Assembly (NCBI GenBank): GCA_013397845.1
Contig: VZTG01006788.1
Coordinates: 248,001 to 312,000, forward strand
Length of the DNA: 64,000 nt
Reading direction: 5' to 3'
Origin: Melanocharis versteri
Taxonomy: Eukaryota > Chordata > Aves > Passeriformes > Melanocharitidae
Part shown: positions 1 through 13,144 of the stretch, one piece after another
How positions within the stretch are numbered: the first letter of the stretch is position 1
Layout: the number at the start of each line of letters is the position of its first letter
Position numbers and translations under genes: made by a program
Notes under the pieces: model-generated
Told to the model about the DNA's origin: nothing
Seen by the model: the letters and a program-made list of their open reading frames with translations, nothing else
Databases searched by the model: none

Positions 1-3000
1 TTTGCTCACTGCTTTGAAGGCAAAGGTGTCATAGTTGTATTTCTATTGCAAGGTGTAAAGGCACATTACTGTCTAACTGGAGGTAGCTGAGTTCTCCTGT
101 CCTCAGAAATGTGCATGTATACTTGAAAAACAGTAGATTTTTTTTTTAAGTGTGGGCTTTTTGTGACAATGGAACCCAAATTAATGTACAAATAACCTCA
201 GCAATGACAACAAAATACTTCTTAACTCTGGTCTTATGGGAAATCTCATTTTTCTTACTACTGTCTTACTGAAACCTAGGAAAGAAGAGCTCTAGAGTTA
301 ACACTGCCTCATTGTTCCCAGATACGGTCAAAATGAAAAGACACATTACAACAGGTCAGATCTCTGCCTGTCATTCCTGTAAAGTGGCATATTTCTGCCA
401 CTTGTCAGGTATGAAAAGCACAGTAAAAATTTTCAGACCTTCTTTGTGTCAATACTGCCTGTCAGCATGAGTATTTTATGTTATGGGAAGATCTAATAGA
501 CTCATAAAATATCGTGGTTTTGAGCTGTAGATGAGGTAGTCTGTACTTTCGTGATCTAGTTTTTTCTTTCTTTTCTCATTTGTAAATAAAGGATGATAAA
601 TAACTTTGGTTAAACGGACTAAACTGACCAGATGGCAGTGGATTCAAGTGTAGGGAGGATATGCTCCTAACAGGTATTAATTGAACATGGTAGTTTTCCT
701 TTCACTGCTGCCAAAGTCGTGATAGCTCCTTCTCTCAGTAGAAGTGCAAGCATATCCTCTTAGCTTGTATTTTTCAATGACTTTTTAAAATTAAAGCCCA
801 CAGAGGCAGGAAGATGGATTTAAAAATGACTGAACTGCTGGGCTTAGAGGGTTGTGATCAGCAATACAGAGGCCAGCTGGAGGGTAGCTGCTATTTGGGG
901 TACCCTGAGGGTACTGGGGCTAATCCTGTTTAACCTCTCTCTGAGTGATCTGAAGGTTGTTGGATGGAGTGCAGTCTCAGCAAGTTTGCAGATGATTCAA
1001 AGGAGTTTGATGCACCAAGGAGTTGTGCTACAATACCTTGAGAGGCTGATGAAGTGAGCAGAGTAGAACCTCATGGAGTTCAACAGAGGGAAATGCAAAG
1101 CCCTGCACCTGAAGAAGAACCCCACGCACCACTACAGACTGGACAGAGGCTTCCTGGCTGGAAAGCAGCTCTGCAGAGAAGGATCTAGTGGTGCTGACAG
1201 TCAAGCTGACCACAAGCCAGCACTGTACTGTCACAGCAAAGAAGGCCAGCAGCATCCTGGGCTGCATCGGATTAGCATGTTCAGCAGGTCACTAGAGGTG
1301 ACCCTTCCTTTTCACTCTGCAGTGGGGAGGCTGCATCTGAAGTGCCGTGTACAATTCTGAGCTTGCCAGTGTAGGAAAGACATGGGTGTCCTCATGAGAG
1401 AATTGTCATTATCGCTCTAGAAATACCACAATGGTTCATACCAACTTAATATTAGCCAGTTAATATCTTTAGGGCTATCTTCCAAAACTTTAAAAAAAAT
1501 ATAAAAGCTCAGGCAAAAATTTGTAGTTGCCTGTTTATTGTAATGATGACTGATGCAGTGGAAACCAAATTGTCTTTGTGCTTGCATTCAAAAAATAACT
1601 CCTTTAGGCAAAGGGAAAAGTAAAATTGCCAATGCTGACTTAATTTCTCAATCTGGCATATAGGTCTGTACTTCAAGTAAGTGTGGTGCTGACCAGCAGA
1701 TTTTACTTTTACTTTGAAAGCAAGTACATTTAGTTATGTTCCCTCTAGATGTTCCCTTAATTAATTGGAAATATCCAAAGAGTTAATTAAAAATACAAAC
1801 TTATTTGATTCTATATCAAACCTGACATTAAGATCTTTTTATCTACAAAACAAGAATTATGTGGGATCAGAAATCTGAATTATTCATTATAGTTTCCAGC
1901 CATTTTTTTCTCTTCTCCTTTGTTCAGTGTAAAATCTTATAAGCTTTTCTTTCAGTCAAGGTGAAAGCAATATTAAGTCTCGGAAGTCAAACTTATGAAA
2001 GATATGTAGCTCTGTGAAATCCTTGCCCTGTAATCCTGGCTTTCTATTCACCACCACTGTTCAATATCCCACTTTCTGTATAAGCTTCACAATATATCAG
2101 CAGTTGATGAGATTTATTTGTTGTACTCCTGTTGTACTGTTATACTCCTGTTTTCCTTCTTCATAAAAAAGCTTTATCCATCGCTTTGCTCCCCCGGGAG
2201 TAACACATGTCTGTGATTGTTTCTGCTGGGCTCGCTAATCCAGCAGCTCCCTTCAACATGCTGGACAGTTGGTTCAGGCTGGAAAGTGAGGGAGGAAGAG
2301 AGTTGTACTTGTTAAGATTTAGGACAGCTGTGCAGTGTGTAGTGAATTTTAAACACATTGTTAAGATCCAGTTCAATAGTTATGAGCCAACATGGTCGAT
2401 TGTAGGAATAGAAATGCTGTCAGGTCACTTCTGAAGGATGTTTTATGAATTAAAACTTGACTGTAGTACGTTGGACCTCTCAAAGGTTTAATAAACAGAG
2501 TCATTTTGAAGACATGACAACAGATGAGACGAAAGTTGAGTCTGATCTATGCTAATGAGTCCTACATTTCCTGTTTGCAGTATTGCTCCTGATGCCTGTA
2601 GCAGCTCCATGTATGTTTTTCTTACAGCCTCTGACTTCATCTGTGGTGATATTTTTCTCTTAAATAAACACATTTCTGAATAGAAATGTAAAAGCTTTCA
2701 TATTTGCTGTTAAGGTTAAAACCACAAAGAGTATTGTTGTTCTTAAGTAAGTTTTTTGTCTCTAACCTGACTTTAAGGTGAAATTAAAACATACAGAGAA
2801 TTCAGTATGCAAATAGCATGCACACCAGATGATCTGAAGGAAGCCTGCATATTTCCACAGAAAACAAATGTGAGTGTAGGAAAGCAGATGCTTTCTACCA
2901 ACAGAGTGTACATACAGTTCTCAAGAGGACCTGAAAAACAATTTATTTTCAGGCTGCTGGAAGTATGCAAATTCCTACAGAATTAAATGTGAATTTAAAA

Positions 3001-4463
3001 GAAATGGCATCTCTTAAGGACAGTACTACCCGAAGAGGCAGTTGGAAACTTACTAATTTAATCAAGAACTTGAGTAGGCTCAGCAATATATCTAAAGTCA
3101 GTGACTCAAATGTCGTCTGTTTTTACGAAAGATGTAAGTGGTTATGTTGTCTTTTAAAGTGTAGCGTTTGGAGTGTTTTTCTGTGACCATGGAGTACGTT
3201 TGTATGGTTATGTGTAGATTTTCAGATGATTCTCCATCAAAAAGCATCATCTGTTCGCTTGAGCTGTTTGTAGGATATATACTACAATAATACTTGTGTG
3301 TATTGCCAGCATTATGTTTGCTATTTTTAACCCATCAAGCCTGGGTAAAGTGGATTATGTCCTGACATGCATGCAATCACCACAATTACAAACTAAATTC
3401 TTAACTGGTGGATGTTGTTCCACTTGATGGCTGTGGGACTGGGTAGATATTTCTAGATTATGATCTGAAGGGAAGGGCACAGTCTTGCATAAGGGGCATT
3501 GCTGGTGAGCCAGCAGCCAGCTGTGTAGACATGGCAAGTGTGTGTTTTCCTTGCTTATGCAAAAGCACAGCATTCCTGGAGTGGGGGGGAGCACACAGGA
3601 TGGCAGAGTTCAGGCTTGCCAGACAGTGCTGCCTCTGCTGTTCCCTGTTACCCTCAGAGAATCCAGCTGCTGAGTTCATCCTGCTGCCCTTTTGTCTCGT
3701 AGCGATTCCATTAAGTGGCTGTTTGTACAGAGAGATGCCCAAGTGAGGTCAGTGAGGCCAGGAGCTGTTGCTTAGTGGAATGTGCAACATAACATTTAGT
3801 AGCAATTTTGATAAAACATGGAAGGTCAGATGTGTCCATTTAGATGCACAGGAAATGACAAGGTTTTGAGGCCTTTTGAAAGCTGTCAAAAGGCAATGAA
3901 GGTCACTGCTTATAACTTTGGGAATTTAACTTTAGACATTCATGTATGACAAGGCTGGGCCAGGGTTCTTGTAGGGAACTCTCTACAACTTGGAGCCTAC
4001 TCAGCCCTGCTGTGCTGGTACAGGTTAATAAACAGAGTGAGTGGCTGGGTTGTGTCCTGCACCTCTGCTACACTCCACAGACAAGGAACAGAGTAAACAG
4101 GAGTTTACTTTGGGTAGATACAGTATTACCTCATCTCACAGCAGAAATACTTGAACTGATAACTAAAATTAACCTGGTCAGCAGGGAGGACACTGTGAGC
4201 ACAAGAGTGAATTTGCCAGGTAAGGTCATCTCTGCAAGTGAAGTCTTCTCAGCCTTGTGAGTTATTCTTTGTTGTTCTCCACCCATGGGTTTGAAAAACA
4301 CGAATGACTACATCTCTTCTGTAATGCCACAGATCTGGAATACTCGTGCTGCCCATGGATTGAACATGGAAGATTACCAAAATATTCATTCTCTGTCTCT
4401 TTTCCACTAGTTAAGAGTCATCTTCTTACCACCAAATAATATGTAATATTTTTCTCCATGCAG
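1..4463 (+). other. GRIA3: GRIA3 intron 4 (3' part)
   Basis: Non-coding sequence upstream of the first exon in the window, ending in the acceptor TCCATGCAG. I looked for the roughly 197-bp exon 4 of AMPA receptor genes (amino-terminal domain) and did not find it, so it should lie upstream. Apart from the CR1 fragment at 842-1388, the sequence is AT-rich and unremarkable. Two ATGCAAAT octamers occur near 2806 and 2964. Short ORFs here match no family I recognise. Confidence 0.75.
842..1388 (+). mobile_element. CR1 LINE fragment, old, from the reverse transcriptase ORF
   Basis: This is a degenerate piece of a CR1 non-LTR retrotransposon in the same orientation as GRIA3. In one frame the catalytic reverse-transcriptase motif FADD is visible at 985-996, followed by a shift into the frame that opens at 1073. 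That frame shows the CR1-typical order of an N-R-G-K-C-K-(A/V)-L-H-L stretch, an H-x-Y-R-L stretch, an S-R-S-x-E-V segment and a final V-Q-F. It resembles the C-terminal part of CR1 ORF2. Frameshifts and stops mean it cannot encode an active protein. The copy breaks off near 1388 and lacks the usual CR1 3' end. The boundaries are approximate and the family assignment comes from memory of the CR1 consensus. Confidence 0.85.
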
Positions 4464-4517
4464 GTTGTAATCCTCGGCAAACATTCTAGAGGCTATCACT
4501 ACATGTTAGCTAACCTG
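4464..4517 (+). CDS. GRIA3: GRIA3 exon 5 (amino-terminal domain)
   Basis: A 54-bp phase-0 exon encoding the 18 residues VVILGKHSRGYHYMLANL. It is flanked by the acceptor TCCATGCAG and the donor GTAAGA. Both the 54-bp length and the GYHY-LANL core are typical of exon 5 in AMPA receptor genes, and the residues match mammalian GluA3 as I recall it. It encodes part of the extracellular, clamshell-shaped amino-terminal domain that drives dimer assembly. It ends at a complete codon and joins in frame to the Gly-Phe start of the next exon. It is too short to stand out as an ORF and was found by reading the sequence. Exons 1-4, including the start codon and signal peptide, are not in the window. Confidence 0.95.
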
Positions 4518-5947
4518 GTAAGAACTTTTCTTCATGGAAAGTATAGCTACATTTTAGAGGGTAAAATATTCTGTTCAGGTTGTGGAAACTTTAATCAGGA
4601 AATGGAAATGCATGGATGAGTTCTTGGATTTTGAGAAATTACTTCAGTAAATACTAGAACTGGTATGTCATCTCTACTCAGTTTCTTTTGTCAGAAAATG
4701 TCATGTCCTCTACTAATTTTAAAGTTATAATTTAATTGTACGTTTTCTACTAATTTCTATCCTCATTAATTAGATACTTGTGACTGTAATTTTCTATATA
4801 ACATGTTTTGAATTTAAGCACTCCAGGAAAAATAATTGTAGCATATTTCTGTATAAGTGGTAAAAAGCTAAAAATTAGAACAGTTCCATCAAGTAAACCA
4901 CCAGGGCTGTTTAGCTTTTCTTTTGTATTTCGGAGTGTAGGGTTGTGCCTGCTGACCTACCAGGAAGAGGCCGTACATTTCTGTCTGTATCAGAGCTTCT
5001 TCTGGAGAGTAGGATTGACTTTCAGGGATGTTTGTGATGCTTTTGAAACACCATCTACTTAAGTTCCTTATAAAAAGTCTTGTATTGTAAATAATCCTGC
5101 AGGAAGACTTGTTTTTAGGTTCTATGTCTACTGCAAGTGGAAAAATGTGAGTTTTTCCAAAGCTCTCATTTTCTAGTTAGCAATCCTAATTACTCAAAGA
5201 TTCTCTGTATCCATGTTCTGGTGTGATTAAAGCAGGAAAGACACATTTTAAAATATCCTTATTTAGTATAAGTGCTGTATGACTTTAAGATGCATCATTT
5301 TGCATTATAAGAAGCAGTCATGATCTCACTGATTAGCTCGTGCATAGAAATACAGAGGTTCTTATTCTGGGTTGCCTTTTAGTATGTGTAACCATTGACA
5401 TTCAGATAAACATGACTGCAATCAAGTCATACTAATCAAAAAGACTCCAATTTACTGCCTCAGGTATAAATAACAACAGAGTGGGAGGGAATCATCCTGT
5501 TCAGCTTGCACGTGACATGCTGAGTGATGCTGTGATGGAGAACTGCCTGGCAAGAGATTGAGTGGTTTTCTTTCCCAGCGCTGAACCTTTGTGTTCACTT
5601 CGCTGTGCAAATGGGATTTGAGGCCCTTAACCAGTTTTCACCATGATGAGGACGAAAGAGGAAATGGTACTTCAAGTTTCTGACCGGCAGATATTACCCA
5701 CCACATTGCCACCACCCAAAAGGGAAGTTTTCTATTGCAAAGGACAAGAAGATGTTTTAAATTCTGTTCTATGCCACTATCAAAATCCTAATTGTGATAG
5801 TAGTTGTCTCCTTGGTAGAATATTTTCAGCTAGCAAGAGGGACAATAAGCAGTGTCTTTTGTACTGCACTTGTAGCAGGTAAAACTGAGCCAGAGGAAAG
5901 GGGCTTTGGATGACAATGATTCTTTTTTTCCACGTGTATCCTCCCAG
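4518..5947 (+). other. GRIA3: GRIA3 intron 5
   Basis: An intron of 1430 bp with donor GTAAGA and acceptor TCCTCCCAG. It is mostly AT-rich single-copy sequence, and I see no repeat or RNA gene in it. The ORFs at 4808-5062 and 5643-5882 have no recognisable domain and I treat them as chance. Confidence 0.85.
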
Positions 5948-6109
5948 GGTTTCACAGACATTGTTCTGGAGAGAGTAATGCATGGAGGTGCCAACATTAC
6001 TGGATTCCAGATTGTTAATAATGAAAACCCAATGGTTCAACAGTTTCTACAGCGCTGGATGAGGCTTGATGAAAGGGAATTCCCTGAAGCCAAAAACTCA
6101 CCATTAAAG
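5948..6109 (+). CDS. GRIA3: GRIA3 exon 6 (amino-terminal domain)
   Basis: A 162-bp phase-0 exon encoding 54 residues, from GFTDIVLERVMHGG to EAKNSPLK. It lies between the acceptor CTCCCAG and the donor GTATTT. The length equals that of exon 6 in other AMPA receptor genes. The MHGGANITGFQIVNNENP segment distinguishes GluA3 from GluA1, GluA2 and GluA4 as I remember them. It forms part of the lower lobe of the extracellular amino-terminal domain. N-I-T within GGANITGF is an N-glycosylation sequon. Small differences from mammalian GluA3 (for example Leu for Ile before QRW, and Met for Val after it) are conservative. The open frame runs upstream of the acceptor, but the upstream Met at 5906 is intronic and not a translation start. 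Confidence 0.97.
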
Positions 6110-9100
6110 GTATTTATTTTAACCTGTCAGTGATGCACATGATATGCTTTTAACAATTCTTTGGGAGTTTTTAACCTCACATATGTGTATGAGTGTGATA
6201 CAGATCCCTGAGGAGAATATTTCACAACATTCACTGCCCTTCCAGAAGAAAGAAGCAGAGGCTGTTAGACACAAGTGCCCACCATGGTGGGAGTTCCTCA
6301 GAAGCAAAGGCTTGGTCTTGCAAATCCTGTCACTGTGCAGTGGATGTAAAAACTTCTAAGCTGAACCTCTTGAGTTAGTCTTGGGCTGGATATGGGGGCT
6401 AGTTAGGTTAGGTTTTAGATGCAAGATGTGGATTACTAGTCCATTTTAATGGTAATAGAGAATTTCACATGCAAAATGAAGTAGTTCTGGATTCACTGAG
6501 GAGTCACTGCTGCCTCCTAGTTACTGCTGCCAGTTACCCTCATAATCTAACCCTCTGTTTTGCACCACTGTCCTTTACTTAAACAGTCTGGCTATTATAA
6601 CTGAAACCAATAAAATTTTTCAAAGTTTTTTTGGATGAAAGTCCCAGGTTCACCAAAACTGTCACAGATTAGATGAAGTAAATGCAACTGTTATTAGGAA
6701 ACTTGCAACCTGTTACTATCTCACCCAGATTTTTTTCTGCCTCAGCATCTCTATCATAGAGGGGGATGCTATTCATTGTCCAGTCAAGCAGTGCATCAGC
6801 GAAACTCTGTCCAGGCACGGAAGTCATAAAATCTTCTAGGACCACTGCATATCAGTAATATTCCTATTATGTTCCTTCTTTCTCATCTTCTTTTGGTGAG
6901 ATCTGTTCTTTTTCACCACTATCCATAGGTGAATGAAACCTGGGTCTGGTAGTATACAGACTGTCTCAAGGAAACCAAACCTGAGAACCACTGCCCTGAT
7001 GAGACAGTTCATGTCTTTCCTGTTTGATTTGGGAAGGATGCATGCAAATTGATGGAACAGATTTGGAATTCAAAATTACTTTGATAAACTGGAGTAATGC
7101 CTCGGTATGAGTAAGGCAGAATTCAGGAAAGCATTAAAATACTAGATAGGAAGGAGAAGTCTAGTCCAGTTCCATGCATGGTGGGCACCAGGGTAGGCAG
7201 TAGCACTGGGTTGGGCTGCAGATGGAATAGGAACCACTTGCGAGGTTCTGCTATTTCTGGAGTGCCATTCATGAATGACTGGTGCCATTTGGATAGATAC
7301 TTTTCCATCCCTGGGTTCATGTCATTTCTGTGAGGGAGGAAAATTATCTTAATCCCACACCATCCCACAGCCTTGCTGGCATGTCAGAGGAAGCAGAGAA
7401 AGGCAAACAGAGGCCCACAAAAAACAGATTAGTGTATTGTTGCCTGTGGATTAGGACTTAGTCCTGCTTTCTAAAGCTTTCTAGCACTGATGCAGGAGTG
7501 AAGATAAGTATCATACTAATCTTAAAAGCTCTGAAATATACAAAGTTAACCTGAGATGATTTTATTCCACTTGAAAGCAATTTACCTTGCGGAAAAATTA
7601 TTCTCTCTCCTTAAAAAAGAATCTTAAGTATATGGTAGGAACACAAAGATTACATTACCTTTCCACAAATGTACAGCTCATTATAGAAATGTGCACAGTA
7701 TTTGTCAATCAGACAAAAAGCATACTTAGAAATTGATGTACAATATTTTTGATTAGGAAATAAAATTGCCTGGAGATTAAAGCCCTGATGTTTAATTTAT
7801 TCTGTATTTTATCAGCCTTTCCCTTCTTTCTCTCTTTTTTCTCTTTGCATGCTCATGCATTTATAAGTAGAATTCAAATAAAGTAGAAAATTAGATAGCT
7901 CTCTTGGCATGACTTGGAAGGCTCTGCATTAAGGTTACTGACAATTGATGCAGTCTGCTGAAAAAATTATCAATGTGTAAGTTTTATGTAGTGCTAGATT
8001 GGACAGCTAGTACAAGACTTGTTTTTAATACAGGAACAAATACCTTAAAACTACTGTCCAGTTCCGTATTGTGTGGATTGTGATGTATAAGCTTTGTTAA
8101 CTTTCTGAAAGAGAAGAGAGATTATTGCAAAGCATCACAGGGAGAGGGAAAGGTGGGCAGGATCAGAAGAGTGCCTGTGCTGTACAGTCAGAGCAGGAAC
8201 CACCACCCACTCCTCGTAAGTTTATAAACTACTGTCATTTAAAGCTCAGTGTAATGTCTGCTCTATAACCTTCTTCTCAGCCTTACCTTTGCACTCTTTT
8301 TTATCAGACACAGTTCTCTTGATCTGCACATGCAGACACGCCTTGTTCTCTGCAGAGCTCCTATGGTTTGATAGCAAACTGAAGAACTTGCAGTAAGATA
8401 ATACTCAGTTTTAAGAAATGCAGAACCTCCAATTGTGCTATCCAGCCCTACAGGATAGAATTAATTTCTGAATATAATAAATCTTATCCACAAAGAGAGT
8501 AGCTGAACAAGCAGTTGAAACTTGGATTTCTGCCTTTCTAACTCGCACATGAGCAGCAGGTCTTGTGGCCTGAACTCCAGCATGAGGCTCCTCAGGAGGC
8601 AGGATCTCTGTGGGACCACAGACAGCCAAAAGAAGGGCAGGTGCTCCTTCCATTCTTCATTTCTTCCTTCATTCTCTTACAAATGATGTAGAGATATTGA
8701 GGATCACTTACAATGGATTTGAAATCTGCTCTTACAGACTGAGCGTGTTGAATTGCTCCCAGTAGGTCCATGCTGAGAGGGTCTTCTCTACACAGACCCT
8801 GAAATTACAGGTGTGCTGTAACGCCAGTGGAACCCAGGGATGTCATATACAAAGCCCAGGAGGGAAGAACTTTTGGACAAACAGATAAAAGTGGAAAAAA
8901 AATGAAAAAAAACCTCTTCAATTATATTTCCTAGGTGCTACTAAATTTATAGCACTGGGGGGTGTCACCAGATAACATGCGATGAGCAGTGGATGAAGCT
9001 GACAACAGCAGTAACACATAAGATAAGTTGTCTGGGGGTTTTGTTCAAGAGCTGCTGCTGCACAGAGCTTACCACCCTCTGCAGATTTGTCATGGAGTAA

Positions 9101-9667
9101 GGGAAGGCAGATGGGGAATTACCAAGGAGATGTAATGCCTAAAGTGTATTTTGTGATTACTTGCTTGTATAGCTGTTTTCTAAGAAAAGTAATCTTATCT
9201 ATTCCTTGCCACAGATGCTACCTAATCAGGATTGTGATCCAAACAGAAATTATTTATGTTAACTTCAAGACAAAGCTGTCTTGGCAATCTTGTTAAAAAC
9301 AAAAAAAAGTACCTAAAGCAAAAACTCAAATATGAGCTTTTCTTTGGTTTCAGGTGTGGTCCAGCATGGAATTGCAGACTTTTGTAGTAAGCTCATCTAG
9401 ATGAGCAAGTTTCCAATTAAATTGATATTTTATCAACTATGAACTGGTATTGTTATTTTGCTGCTATATGCTATACAGAATGAAAATATTTTTGTTAATT
9501 GAAATAGGTGGAATTGTTATAAAGCACCAGCTGAAAGATGGAGAGCAAGCAAAGGGGTCTGCAAGCATGATTCTTCTATTCTAACGGAGAGGAGGATCTG
9601 ACCTGATACACCTGGGGCAATTCTAAAATTGCAGTTTGTCGCCATATTTTCTTTGTATCAATTGCAG
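6110..9667 (+). other. GRIA3: GRIA3 intron 6
   Basis: An intron of 3558 bp, from donor GTATTT to acceptor CAATTGCAG. It holds no gene, RNA gene or clear interspersed repeat that I can recognise. Composition is mixed and moderately AT-rich. The short ORFs on both strands are not conserved-looking. Confidence 0.85.
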
Positions 9668-9835
9668 TACACGTCTGCACTGACCCACGATGCAGTCCTG
9701 GTCATAGCAGAGGCTTTCCGGTACCTCCGAAGGCAGCGTGTGGATGTCTCCAGGAGAGGCAGTGCTGGAGACTGCCTGGCAAACCCTGCAGTGCCATGGA
9801 GCCAAGGAATTGATATAGAAAGAGCGCTGAAAATG
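9668..9835 (+). CDS. GRIA3: GRIA3 exon 7 (amino-terminal domain)
   Basis: A 168-bp phase-0 exon encoding 56 residues, beginning YTSALTHDAVLVIAEAF and ending GIDIERALKM. It follows the acceptor CAATTGCAG and is followed by the donor GTAAGG. The segment contains the strongly conserved AMPA-receptor motif RRG-AGDCLANPAVPW with its conserved cysteine, which in the family takes part in a disulfide of the amino-terminal domain. Length and sequence match exon 7 of GRIA genes, and the H in LTHDA and the V-D-V after RRQR fit GluA3. The open frame running past the donor to about 10024 is intronic read-through. Confidence 0.97.
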
Positions 9836-12800
9836 GTAAGGGCAAAGAGAACAGGTAAAGAGCGACAGCAGCAGTTCTGTAGTGCTTGTGTCCTGCTCCA
9901 CGTACACAGGGCTTCTGTACTCACACAAACAGCTGCAGCCCCTCAGGGGGAAAAAAGTAAAAACAAACTTAGCTATGAACTTAAAAGGATGGATAAAATA
10001 TATTCAATAGAGGGCAAGGCATAACATACTAGCTGTCAAAACTTTAGCCAAAATCCCTGTGGCACCGATGCAGCAGCTGCCTGATTGTCCCCACCAGAGC
10101 ACCTACAATCCCCCAGATCCCCTGTAACACCCCAGCTTCCCAGGAGAGTGAGCATGAGCCATTTTGCAATCAAACATGTATTGGGGGTTTCTAAAGTCAG
10201 GCTGAGCCTGCAAATCTGACTAACAGAACTAGACTGGGTCTTTGGCACGTGTATTGTAATTCTTACAGGGATAGATGTGTTTATGAACTTAAATGCATGT
10301 GTGCAGTTTTGATAATTTGCCAGTAAAGAGTCAACTCAGGTTGGTTTAAAACAGTGGAGAAATTGTTGTTGATCATAGCAGTACTGATGGATCTCAGCAC
10401 CAGCCTGAACCTAGGAATAGTTTAGCCTCCAACCAGTTCTGATTCCTGGCACAACTTTGCACTCAGCCAGATTACCTTCTGCATGGCCAATTTTTTATCC
10501 CTAAGACTAGTTAGGCATGGGATCCTACCTCACTTATGTCTCTAATTTCGTTGATTTTTAAACCTTTTTAGTCTGCTATTTGTATTAAAGCAAGTGACAA
10601 CAGGAAAAATTGGATCATGTTTTTGTAGATACAAAAGACAAGATTGCTGCTTTTAATCTGGCTCAACTCTCAAACAAACTTGTTAGCATTGATTATATTA
10701 AAGCAGACATAGAACTGGAGTGAGTGAGATCAGAATTAAGCCTGTGTTAGGTGTAAACAAATCCTAGGTCAATCTTCATACACTTAGCTTAATTACTGCT
10801 TTTTCTCAGCTACCAAATTGGAAGAATTATATCAGAATATTATAATGAGTTGTGGGTGGTTATGATCAGATTATATCCCTCTTAAAACTGAGATGGTTTA
10901 GTCTCACATAAAAAGAGGCAGAGCTGTTTTTTATGCCATTTTTTCACCTCCTAACATGTGCCCTAACTGCACATTCATTAATGTAGCATCACACACTTTT
11001 GAAGAGAAATAACTAAATTCAATCTTCACAACAGTTAAAGAATTTGTATTCTACTGATATACGAGGTATTCATGTCAATAGAGAAAACCAACACTGCAAT
11101 AGGACACTCTCTAATTTAGGAGAATTTATTTTAAAAACATATTAAAAAAGATATACAAATACAAACTCATGATTAGCAAAAAATGCAGAAGTTTGACTTT
11201 TAGCTGGTTATCTTGAGTTGTTTTAGCTATTCAGAGTCATATAAGTGGGGTTTACATACACCTCCAATGGGAGCTACCCAAGATCATCCCACATGGCCTT
11301 CCAGTACCCATCCTGTCCATCTCCTTCTCTCCGTTTATTCAGACAATGATCTTGAATCTTTGCTCAGGAAGAAAAACCCCAATGATTTAATAATTTTTCC
11401 TCTCCACTCTGTAGCATCAGTTTAGACAAGAATGTTTTTTCCAAGGTATCCTTGAAATATCTATCCTGTGCCAGCAGAAGGTCCAGTGCCTCACTGTAGT
11501 CATCTTGCTGGCAAAAGATAATGAGGCATTACGTGAAACTTCTTCCCAACAGCCTTGAAAACTGTACATATCTTTGTTTCTGAAGCTGGTTCTAATACAT
11601 CAGGAGAGTGGCAGACAGTTCACCTGAACAGATCTGGACGCTTATAAATGATCACTGCAATTGCCTCCACACGCTGCCACCAGAAGTGTTTGAGTCCTGG
11701 CGAGCCTTCCTGCCTCAGTGCAGCCAGGTTTTGCAAAGTGCTGTTTTTTCCCACCAAAGATAGAAACAAATTAAATTTGAAGCCAAAAGGTGTCCAGTGC
11801 AGGAAGCTCATGTCTCAGTGGGCATCAGGATGGAGCCAGAGTAACAAGCTCTGTGAGACACCCAGTCACTGCTGTGCTGAGGTAGCCAGACAGCTTCCAG
11901 TAAATGCCAAAGGCAGGCACAGCAACTCACATCTGGATGCAACGTATGTGTCACTACCCTACAAATACATTTGCTCAGTCCACAGTTGATAAGACCTCTT
12001 GGGGTCAAATTTGGTTTTCAAAGTGCAATTCATCTCTAGCTTTCTGGAGACAGGAATACCTCAGATTTTTTCCAGTCCCCCATAGTGATATAAACTATTT
12101 TAAGAAAGGTTCAAATGCACTTACTGATAAAAAGAAACCCCCTATATGTCTGTGAATTTGGCTCACTGAATAATTTGAGGTCCATGGAATTTTGGTTGTT
12201 TTATATAGCCTCAGACCTCATCTCTAAACAGTGAATAGCAGATCAGTCACCAGCCCTGAACAGTTTGCCTTTGACTAGTCTAGCATCACCTCTTCCTGTA
12301 ACTTCCACGGTTTTTGCTAAATATTAAAGCTAATTTGCCCCTACTGAAGTTTGAGACTGTTACCTTTTCTGCCTGAGATGACAGCTTGTCAGTGTTGAGA
12401 AGTGATAAATGAAAATACCTCATCCTTTCATACAGGGAAATAAGAAAGGCTTTTTTTGAAACAAAGTACTTCATACTTCCCCTTCAGATGATTCATGTGA
12501 GTAGGTAATGATAATGACTTACTGTCTGTACATGCATCCATCCTGGCTGAGACCAAAACTCCATAAGCAGTAGAGACAATTGCTTGTGCTCATTCAGAGT
12601 AGACAGTCATTCCTCTCTCCTACACTGGGACTGATCTTAAAATGAAGCACTTCCCAGAATGAGCAATGACACGCCATTCTGGTCTGTACTGCAGATCACT
12701 CTGTGCCGTATTGTCAGGGGTTTACTTCACTAATTGTTGCTTGTGCCTCGCTGATGCTCCATTCTGTACCAGTGAACCCAGCGTGACCAAGCGTGGCAGA

Positions 12801-13039
12801 ATCAGTCTTTCTTACATTTAACACACCTGCAGGGCTAATTTCACTGAAATGCAGCTCGCTCTGGCAGTGAGTCACCAGCTGAGTGCTAACAAATAGGTAC
12901 AGCTGGAACTCAGAGAATGGGGACTGGGGTTGTTTTGAGCAATACAACTGGCTGTGTCAAAAGCAGTACAAGTCTCTTTACATAGATAAAAAATAAAGTG
13001 AATATTTTATTAAAATATTTTTCTGTTTATTCTCTCAAG
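9836..13039 (+). other. GRIA3: GRIA3 intron 7
   Basis: An intron of 3204 bp, from donor GTAAGG to acceptor TCTCTCAAG. I see no gene, tandem array or confidently identifiable mobile element. Overlapping ORFs around 11620-12155 on both strands carry no known domain. Confidence 0.85.
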
Positions 13040-13144
13040 GTGCAAGTTCAAGGAATGACAGGGAACATCCAGTTCGACACCTATGGGCGGAGAACAAATT
13101 ACACAATTGATGTGTATGAAGTGAAAGCTGCTGGATCACGGAAG
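13040..13144 (+). CDS. GRIA3: GRIA3 exon 8 (end of amino-terminal domain)
   Basis: A 105-bp phase-0 exon encoding 35 residues, starting VQVQGMTGNIQFDTYGRR and ending AAGSRK. The acceptor is TCTCTCAAG and the donor GTGAGT. The family-wide TGN-QF---GRR-NYT pattern marks the last part of the amino-terminal domain. N-Y-T is an N-glycosylation sequon. The residues YEVKAAGSRK differ from my memory of mammalian GluA3 (YEMKVSGSRK) only in the variable stretch before the linker. The exon length is the same as in other GRIA genes. Confidence 0.97.

Noticed and set aside
2965..3186. Plus-strand ORF resembling a short helical protein
   Set aside because: No GRIA exon corresponds to it, no consistent splice sites or family match were found, and it is surrounded by AT-rich intron.
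5906..5947. Upstream in-frame Met before exon 6 as a translation start
   Set aside because: The acceptor CCTCCCAG at the exon boundary and in-frame joining to exon 5 show this is intron read-through.
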